Shown one piece after another: positions 8,446 through 13,605 of a DNA stretch of 13,605 bases. The position numbers and the translations under genes were made by a program. This DNA comes from Dehalococcoidia bacterium (GTDB taxonomy: Bacteria; Chloroflexota; Dehalococcoidia; Lucifugimonadales; JAGWBF01), in contig JAGWBF010000055.1 in NCBI GenBank assembly GCA_021296025.1, positions 1-13,605 on the forward strand, read 5' to 3'. Position 1 is the stretch's first letter, and the number at the start of each line of letters is the position of its first letter. The notes below the pieces were generated by a model. That model searched no databases, had not been told where the DNA came from, and saw only the letters and a program-made list of their open reading frames with translations.

Positions 8446-11400
8446 TCAGCTATCCGGCCCTGTGTTCTTGGCTCCCGTGACCGTCGGCTCCCGGCACCAT
8501 TGGTTACGTAGGATTGCCAACTGCTCCACGGCGCTGTCGTTCAGATCCAACACCTCGGTCAGCAATCGACGGTCCAGCTCCTGACGCACCGGGTCGCGCC
8601 AAGCTTCGTTGGTCGGGAGCAGTGATTTGTGGCACAGGTCGTCGTAAATCTGGACAGCTGACCGAACTTGCTTTTTGGACAGTTTGGAAATGTCCAGCAT
8701 AGGAATTGTGGGTATGGCCCTGACGGTAGTTCTCCCGCGTCCACTTTGAGTACGATTGCTGTTGGTCCAGAAGCTTATCAGGCCCAGGGTCCCATTTAGC
8801 CAAACGCACGCCGCCTTTTCCATCTCCGGTGATTTCATCAGGAAGTTGGGCCAAGAGCTACCACCCATTGAAACCTGTTGCGTGAATGCGGCACTAGTGG
8901 AGCTGGAATTAAATCTGAGTTCATTGCTAATGTGCAGGTTGCTGGCGCGCTGCCAGATTTCTCCTGCCTCTTCATCCTCTCCTGACTTAATTATGCCGTG
9001 GCTGTCCGGCGATACTTCCATGCCCTGCTGGGACTTGCTGTCGCGGTTCCATAAGAAAGGCCACTCCGTCCCACTATTGGCCCCGGCGCTCTTGGTGAAG
9101 GGTCCTCGGTCGGGCTCCTGCGGTCCGCTGGCGATATCTCTGTGCAGGGGACCTACCCGGCCTATACTTCCCATTGGAGTCATTGGGATAGGAACAGCAT
9201 CTTTGCTTTGAGGTAGCCGCAGCTTTCCCTGGGCCAATTCCGTTGCAACTTGCACCAATTCCATATTCGCAACACGAACTGTAGTCCACTTCTCGGCAGG
9301 ACTAACCTTTTCCAGACGAATAGTCCCAACTTTCTCGTTTCCAATCTCTATCTCGGAATGATCTCCTGGTTGGGTCAATCTGGCGATGGCCCGCCTAATG
9401 GCCTTGGCGGTTTCCTGCGCCGCCAATTTGGTGGCTGGGCGCTCCGCAAGGTTTACGAAGTGCACCAATGATCGCCGTCGCTCTCGGCTGGCTAACCGCC
9501 GGGCAATGATTATTACTTCGGCCATGCCCGTATCTGCGGAGAAAGAGGAATCCACGTCTTTGTTTTGCGCGATGCTGACAACAACTACATCGCCATACTC
9601 TTTGGCCAGCAAGCCTCGCAATTTCTGCCAACTCTTGGCGGATGGGCTGTCACTTCCTCCGAGCATCGCGGAGAGGTGTAAAATTAGCGCTATTTGTCCA
9701 CCGGATTTGACCATATTGTGAGCAATGGCGGCGAATTGAGTGCCTAGCCCGGCATTGCCGTCGCTGATGGTATCATTGGCCAGCCTCTTTACCTTTTTCG
9801 ACATAGCCTTTTGCTCGGCTAGTGTAGTGTTGAAGGCGGCGTAAGCCGGATTGCCGGGCTTGGCGTGGTCGGCAGCGTGGTTTGTGGGGGTGGTAAAAGG
9901 CGGGTTCATTATGACCAGGGACTGGCTGCGTGGGACCATTTCCACTTCGATGGCTCGTCGCTCCTGCGTTGCCCCCAACACCATCTGCTGGTTAAGTGGG
10001 AGAACCGCTTGCTGCCGTCTGGCTGCTTTTAGATTAAGCAACTCCAGTGAGCCGATGTCCACTATGGGATTCCCCTTGTTATCCGTTTCCCCGGTGCCTC
10101 CGAAGGGATACAGCACGTTCCGGGTCCCTCTGTAGTGTTCTCGCGGCGCCACCGACGACAGGAGGGATGAAGTCAGATGCACGGCTGCCGGCATTATGTC
10201 GCAAGCGGTGAGGCTGTTCTCCATCATATGAGCGTGTACGCTGTCTGGGTTTCCGCCATGATTGAGATGGAGATTCCTCGCCCGCTGATAGGCGGCAAGC
10301 ACAAGGCCTCCCGAGCCGCAGGCGTAATCGGCGATACGGTAGTTCTTAAGTGTTTCCGGGTCTGCCCAGTCCAGATCGTCGGGTATGGCCAGATATGCGG
10401 CCAGGGTAGTGCTTTCCGGGCGGGTGTAGTAGGTGGCCAGCGTCTGCCGGTCGGCGATCAATCTTTGGAAGACCGTTCCGGCAACATCGTTCTGCTTGAT
10501 GGCGTCCTGAATGGCGTTGGCTGTTTTGGCCATATTGTCCAACAAGTGCGTTGCTGCCGTAGGCGGAATGATCGCTAACAGCCTCTTGGCGATGTGGAAT
10601 ATGGGCCAATAGTTGATGGAAAGTATGTTGTCCCACTCGGCAATTACATCATCTGGATGGAAGCCTGTGAGCTTGCGGATCTGCCCAAGGCTCTTGATGA
10701 TGCGTGTCTCCTTTTGCCCGTTAACTTCGACCTCTGCGGAATAGCCGGCGAGGTTCTGCTGGTAGGCCAGGGCATTGATCATCATGGTGGCCGTCATCTT
10801 TGCCGTCTGTTCCCTGGCGTCCTGGTCGGCCTTTTCTTGCTGTAGGTCTATTTGCTTGCTAGGAGTCTCATTAGGATGGGACGGCCATTGCTGGCGAAGG
10901 GTGCTTCCGATAGCCTCCCCGATGTTGGTGTAACTCGCACAGCCAAGAATCAACATTGCGGCATCTTCCACGCCCTGCTCAAAGGCTTGAGTTGCAAAGT
11001 TGATGGTGTCCTGAGGCTCTGCCGCAGGTCTGATGAAGTCAACCAGGTCCCTGACATTGCCTTTGATGAACCCACCCTGAGGGAACCGGGCGTGCCGTTT
11101 GTCCGTACCTTGATAAGCGGCGTATTCGATCTCATGTCCGTCTTCCAGCATCTGCTGAGCGTCGTCGCCGGTTGCGCACTGGTGCAGTTCATCAGTCGCC
11201 CGAATGGCGATGACGGTGCTGACCCTGCCGGAGGCATTAGCCACAGCCGGATCGAGTTCGCGTCCGATGCTCTTCATGCAGTCGTCTGCCAATGTTGTGG
11301 CTGGCGGATACTCGGTTTCTATCACGACGGGTGGGCCATAGGCGCGGGTAATCAGTACATCGGGCTTGGTGTCTGGTCCTCGCAAAGCGCCCTTAAGCTC

Positions 11401-11484
11401 TTCGCGAGCACGCCAGCCGGCCGAGTTGGTCAACTTGTTGATGACGCTGGCGATGCGTCCATTCAATTGCGGTTCTTCCAGCAT
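8446..11484 (-). CDS. Large N6-adenine-specific DNA methyltransferase with N-terminal nuclease-like region (type IIG/PglX-like, stand-alone)
   Basis: This 1012-aa protein probably methylates adenine in DNA and may also cleave it. Residues about 30-80 show P41-D42 followed by VVIETEY (E56, E58), resembling a PD-(D/E)xK nuclease core with E in place of the usual lysine. A helical linker follows (about 160-350). The methyltransferase domain has an entry segment YYTRPESTTLAAYLA (352-366, motif X-like), SAM-binding motif I ADYACGSGG (385-393), acidic motif II TACD (426-429) and catalytic NPPF (527-530), the gamma-class N6-adenine order. Residues about 730-1012 have WTTVR, WPFLWNRDS, WLNGTLGLISFW and RTTVRAIPTIPML, and probably form a target-recognition region. 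The start ATG at 11484 lies 16 bp after the E1 alpha stop; the Shine-Dalgarno sequence is weak (GGGAAG). Several hand-counted lines run at 45-58% GC against 60-68% in flanking genes, suggesting transfer. No HsdR, HsdS, transposase or BREX/DISARM partner is nearby. It could be an orphan methylase or a single-chain restriction-modification enzyme; the exact family is not known to me. Confidence 0.85.
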   Translation of the reverse strand: MLEEPQLNGRIASVINKLTNSAGWRAREELKGALRGPDTKPDVLITRAYGPPVVIETEYPPATTLADDCMKSIGRELDPAVANASGRVSTVIAIRATDELHQCATGDDAQQMLEDGHEIEYAAYQGTDKRHARFPQGGFIKGNVRDLVDFIRPAAEPQDTINFATQAFEQGVEDAAMLILGCASYTNIGEAIGSTLRQQWPSHPNETPSKQIDLQQEKADQDAREQTAKMTATMMINALAYQQNLAGYSAEVEVNGQKETRIIKSLGQIRKLTGFHPDDVIAEWDNILSINYWPIFHIAKRLLAIIPPTAATHLLDNMAKTANAIQDAIKQNDVAGTVFQRLIADRQTLATYYTRPESTTLAAYLAIPDDLDWADPETLKNYRIADYACGSGGLVLAAYQRARNLHLNHGGNPDSVHAHMMENSLTACDIMPAAVHLTSSLLSSVAPREHYRGTRNVLYPFGGTGETDNKGNPIVDIGSLELLNLKAARRQQAVLPLNQQMVLGATQERRAIEVEMVPRSQSLVIMNPPFTTPTNHAADHAKPGNPAYAAFNTTLAEQKAMSKKVKRLANDTISDGNAGLGTQFAAIAHNMVKSGGQIALILHLSAMLGGSDSPSAKSWQKLRGLLAKEYGDVVVVSIAQNKDVDSSFSADTGMAEVIIIARRLASRERRRSLVHFVNLAERPATKLAAQETAKAIRRAIARLTQPGDHSEIEIGNEKVGTIRLEKVSPAEKWTTVRVANMELVQVATELAQGKLRLPQSKDAVPIPMTPMGSIGRVGPLHRDIASGPQEPDRGPFTKSAGANSGTEWPFLWNRDSKSQQGMEVSPDSHGIIKSGEDEEAGEIWQRASNLHISNELRFNSSSTSAAFTQQVSMGGSSWPNFLMKSPEMEKAACVWLNGTLGLISFWTNSNRTQSGRGRTTVRAIPTIPMLDISKLSKKQVRSAVQIYDDLCHKSLLPTNEAWRDPVRQELDRRLLTEVLDLNDSAVEQLAILRNQWCREPTVTGAKNTGPDS

Positions 11485-11500
11485 GGGCTGCTTCCCGTGG

Positions 11501-12508
11501 CTAGATGGTCATGCTCGCCCCGCGTCTCAGCCCGTCCAGGGGATACTCGACGTACACATCGGTGTAAACATCATCCTCGGGCGGCAGGGGGCTTTCGTCG
11601 GCGAACTTTATGGCATCCCTGATTAGCTGCTCGATCTCCGCGTCTATGGAGTCCAGCAGGGAGGCTTGGAGAAGTCCCTCTTCCAGAGTGCGGGTGCGGA
11701 AAAGCTGGATTGGGTCCCGCCCGCGCCAGTAGGTCTCCTCCTCCTCGGTGCGGTAGCTCCTGGGGTTGTCGAATACGGTGTGGCCGTAGTAGCGGTACGT
11801 TTTGCACTCCAGTAGAGTGGGCCCCTGGCCTGATCGCGCCCGCTGGACCGCAGCGCCGGCCGCCTCGTGCACAGCAAACACATCCATGCCGTCCACCAGC
11901 ACCCCGGGCATGTTGTATCCCACCCCCCGGTCCGCGACGTTCTCGGCGGACAGGGCGTACTCGACGGGCGTGGACTCGGCGTACTGGTTGTTTTCGCAGA
12001 CAAACAGCACGGGCAGCTTCCACACCGAGGCCAGGTTCATGCTTTCGTGGAGGACACCCTGGTTGGCCCCGCCGTCGCCAAAGAAGGCGACGGACACCTG
12101 GCCCGTGCCCTTGATGGAGCTGGTGAGGGCCGCTCCCACGGCCAGGGGCACACTGGCCGCAACGACGCCGTTGGTTCCCAGCATGCCCTTGGTCATGTCG
12201 GCGATGTGCATGGAGCCTCCCTTCCCCTTATTGGTACCGGTAACCCTGCCGAACAGCTCCGCCATCATCAGCTTGGGGTCCACCCCCTTGGCAATGCAGT
12301 GGCCATGGCCCCGGTGGGTGCTGGCTATGGAGTCCGAGTCGGTAAGGTGGGCGCAGATGCCCGTGGGGACGGCCTCCTGTCCTGCGGAGGAGTGGACGGA
12401 CCCGCTCAGGCGTCGCTGGCCCATCTCGTAGATGCCGATCTCCTCGAAGTTGCGGATGGTGACCATGGTGCGGTAAAGGGAGATTAGGGCTTGCGGGTCC
12501 ATGTCCAT
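11501..12508 (-). CDS. 2-oxoacid (pyruvate/acetoin) dehydrogenase E1 component, alpha subunit
   Basis: This is the thiamine-diphosphate-binding alpha subunit of a heterotetrameric E1. The 335-aa product carries the cofactor motif exactly: GDG at 144-146, then 26 residues, then NN at 173-174. Other family segments are SGSVHSSAGQEAVPTG, THRGHGHCIAKG, GKGGSMHIAD and the loop region RYYGHTVFDNPRSYR near the C terminus. The ATG at 12508 is preceded by a strong AGGAGGAG; a second ATG two codons later is also possible. The gene lies directly behind a strong-looking promoter and heads an operon E1 alpha - DNA methyltransferase - E1 beta. Alpha and beta genes are usually adjacent or overlapping, so the interruption is unusual. 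The sequence looks most like AcoA/PdhA-type bacterial E1 alpha; the substrate (pyruvate, acetoin or branched-chain oxoacid) is not determined. Confidence 0.94.
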   Translation of the reverse strand: MDMDPQALISLYRTMVTIRNFEEIGIYEMGQRRLSGSVHSSAGQEAVPTGICAHLTDSDSIASTHRGHGHCIAKGVDPKLMMAELFGRVTGTNKGKGGSMHIADMTKGMLGTNGVVAASVPLAVGAALTSSIKGTGQVSVAFFGDGGANQGVLHESMNLASVWKLPVLFVCENNQYAESTPVEYALSAENVADRGVGYNMPGVLVDGMDVFAVHEAAGAAVQRARSGQGPTLLECKTYRYYGHTVFDNPRSYRTEEEETYWRGRDPIQLFRTRTLEEGLLQASLLDSIDAEIEQLIRDAIKFADESPLPPEDDVYTDVYVEYPLDGLRRGASMTI

Positions 12509-12534
12509 GACTCCTCCTGAGGGGCGCTGGAGGT

Positions 12535-12588
12535 GGGCTGCTTGCCCTCAAATGTAAATAGGGCCAGTAATCGTGTCAATAGCAGCCC
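12535..12588. repeat. Inverted repeat GGGCTGCT / AGCAGCCC bracketing the E1 alpha promoter
   Basis: Plus-strand GGGCTGCT occupies 12535-12542 and its exact reverse complement AGCAGCCC occupies 12581-12588, one on each side of the -35/-10 pair. The arms are 8 bp and separated by 38 bp. They could be half-sites for a regulator; a chance repeat is also possible. A third GGGCTGCT lies at 11485-11492, just before the methyltransferase start. Confidence 0.4.
12551..12579 (-). promoter_or_regulatory. Sigma70-type promoter of the E1 alpha operon
   Basis: On the minus strand TTGACA (12574-12579, a perfect -35) is followed by a 17-bp spacer and TACATT (12551-12556; four of six -10 matches, including the key first, second and last bases). 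Transcription would begin near 12544, giving a leader of about 35 bases with the strong Shine-Dalgarno sequence of E1 alpha at 12511-12518. Confidence 0.72.
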
Positions 12589-12620
12589 GGGGGTAGTCCA
12601 TTCGTCTTTCGGAGAGGAAG

Positions 12621-13496
12621 TTAGGAATGAGCTTGCTTTGGGGGATGGGGGCTTATTCTAACCCGGAGGCCGACCCGGGCCGAGAGAGCTTCGGCGGCGC
12701 TCCCGTTCCTGACGGCGATCTCCAGGTAGCCGCCGCTGCCGATGATCGCCAGCAGGTGGTCGGCATCCTGGTAGCTCTGGCTTAGCCCGTAGATGGAACG
12801 GCCTTGGACCTCCACTTCGATCCGCTCATGCATCGCTACCAACTTCGCCCGCACGTTGGTGACCAGGTTGCCGAAGTGATCGATAGAGGTCACCACTCCC
12901 ACGAGGAAGCCGCCTTCTTCAAAGGGCATTGGGGGAGGCAGGTAGATCAGACTTGTTATCTCGATGCCCAAGCTGGCGGGAGGGACCCCCAGGGACAGGT
13001 GGGCGGCAACTGGGGCGAAGACGTCCCGGCCATGAAAGGTTAGGCTTACCGGGTCGCGCCAGTAGCTGTGATTGTCTAGGTGGAATCCTTGAAAGCCGGG
13101 AGGGAGGGCTGACACCCCTTCTTCCGATAACCGGGGAGGTTCGCCGTACCCTTCCGAGAGAATATGGCTGAGGACTCCGTTGTCGGGTGCGAGGAAGTGG
13201 GCTGAGGGGGTGGACAGCAGGATGGGGCTGCGGGATGTGCCGACGCCGGGGTCAACCACGACCATGTGAATGACGCCCTTGGGAAAGCTGCGATGGGCTT
13301 CACCTATAACTCCAGCGCCCTGAAGGATGTTTTGGGGCTGTATGGAGTGGGAAACGTCGACGATAGTGGCCTGGGGATTGATCCCGAGGATCACACCCTT
13401 CATCTGGGCGACGTAATGGTCGGAGACGCCGATGTCGGTGGTCAGGGTTATGATAGACATTGGAGGAATGCCCCGAAGCCGGCCGTGGGAAGGCAT
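12621..13496 (-). CDS. S-adenosyl-L-methionine hydrolase (adenosine-forming), DUF62 / SAM hydroxide adenosyltransferase family
   Basis: Members of this family (relatives of fluorinase and chlorinase) use water to split SAM into adenosine and methionine. The protein opens with IITLTTDIGVSDHYVAQMKG. It then shows VVVDPGVGTSRSP with Asp and Arg seven residues apart, LAPDNGVLSHIL, and FHGRDVFAPVAAHLSLG with the conserved His. The Asp-Arg-His set known to activate water in DUF62 hydrolases is therefore complete. The C-terminal beta domain includes GVVTSIDHFGNLVTNV. ATG at 13496 directly abuts the upstream secG stop (TAG ATG) and gives 291 aa. ATG at 13460 (MSIITLTTD) gives 279 aa and matches the usual family N terminus. 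Neither has a Shine-Dalgarno sequence, so the first 12 residues are doubtful. It is probably co-transcribed with secG. A halogenating role is unlikely but not excluded by sequence alone. Confidence 0.9.
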   Translation of the reverse strand: MPSHGRLRGIPPMSIITLTTDIGVSDHYVAQMKGVILGINPQATIVDVSHSIQPQNILQGAGVIGEAHRSFPKGVIHMVVVDPGVGTSRSPILLSTPSAHFLAPDNGVLSHILSEGYGEPPRLSEEGVSALPPGFQGFHLDNHSYWRDPVSLTFHGRDVFAPVAAHLSLGVPPASLGIEITSLIYLPPPMPFEEGGFLVGVVTSIDHFGNLVTNVRAKLVAMHERIEVEVQGRSIYGLSQSYQDADHLLAIIGSGGYLEIAVRNGSAAEALSARVGLRVRISPHPPKQAHS

Positions 13497-13605
13497 CTAG
13501 GTAAAGCGGACGCTTATTACGGATATGATGAGGAAGGCGATGGCCAGGATGATGGTGAAGTGGAACAGGGTCTTCTCCACACATCTGCGGGACGAGAAGC
13601 TGGCT
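13497..13605 (-). CDS. secG: Preprotein translocase subunit SecG, C-terminal fragment (cut by window edge)
   Basis: Thirty-five codons are open to the window edge and end in TAG at 13499-13497. The peptide reads SSRRCVEKTLFHFTIILA and then a hydrophobic run ending ISVRFT. An RRG-VEK-lead-in followed by a terminal transmembrane helix is how SecG ends in Actinobacteria and Chloroflexota-type proteins, which have two membrane segments; only the second is seen here. SecG is the accessory membrane subunit of SecYEG. The Cys in RRC replaces the more usual Gly. Identification rests on a short stretch, so confidence is moderate. The stop directly abuts the SAM hydrolase ATG. Confidence 0.6.
   Translation of the reverse strand, partial: ASFSSRRCVEKTLFHFTIILAIAFLIISVISVRFT

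Noticed and set aside
10852..11622. 256-codon open frame on the plus strand spanning the methyltransferase/E1 alpha junction
   Set aside because: It runs antisense across two genes with clear homology and shows no family motif or ribosome binding site.
8446..13496. Functional link between the SAM hydrolase and the DNA methyltransferase (phage SAM hydrolases counter restriction)
   Set aside because: The hydrolase here is the widespread DUF62 type, not the phage enzyme, and lies in a different transcription unit next to secG; proximity alone does not support an anti-restriction role.

Overview
The window is a GC-rich bacterial chromosomal segment, very probably from an uncultured or environmental lineage. 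Gene content and protein style fit Chloroflexota (for example Dehalococcoidia/SAR202-like bacteria), but this is an impression from remembered homologues, not a phylogenetic result. Coding density is very high. All genes except the first lie on the minus strand, so most of the window reads from right to left.

Layout in order of minus-strand transcription. (a) Right edge: the last 35 codons of a SecG-like translocase subunit, with its stop directly abutting a SAM hydrolase (DUF62 family). (b) A well-formed sigma70-type promoter (perfect TTGACA, 17-bp spacer, TACATT) drives a thiamine-diphosphate 2-oxoacid/acetoin dehydrogenase E1 alpha gene. A 1012-codon N6-adenine DNA methyltransferase of the type IIG/PglX-like large class follows, and then the matching E1 beta gene. 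The two E1 genes normally sit side by side; here the methyltransferase gene is wedged between them, in the same orientation and with only about 16-20 bp on each side. (c) After a 231-bp gap comes a tightly coupled housekeeping operon: a YacL-like membrane PIN/TRAM protein, ispD, ispF and cysS. Joints are 3 bp apart, a 1-base overlap and a 4-base overlap. cysS carries an apparent single-base frameshift near 3830-3840. (d) Next is a GlcD-like FAD-linked oxidase. (e) Left edge: the 3' three quarters of clpC on the plus strand, ending convergently 19 bp from the oxidase.

How the genes relate: IspD and IspF are two steps of the MEP isoprenoid pathway; CysRS charges tRNA-Cys; ClpC is a protein-quality-control unfoldase. 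The neighbourhood clpC/yacL/ispD/ispF/cysS resembles the classical Firmicutes clpC-radA-disA-yacL-ispD-ispF-gltX-cysE-cysS block. Here clpC is inverted and radA, disA, gltX and cysE are missing. The E1 alpha/beta pair would form an E1 heterotetramer, but no E2 or E3 gene is visible here.

The most unusual element is the solitary large methyltransferase inside the E1 operon. It has an N-terminal PD...ExE nuclease-like signature, lower GC than its neighbours, and no accompanying specificity, restriction or mobility gene. It may be a single-protein restriction-modification or defence enzyme captured by a metabolic operon. No tRNA, rRNA, CRISPR array or insertion sequence was seen.
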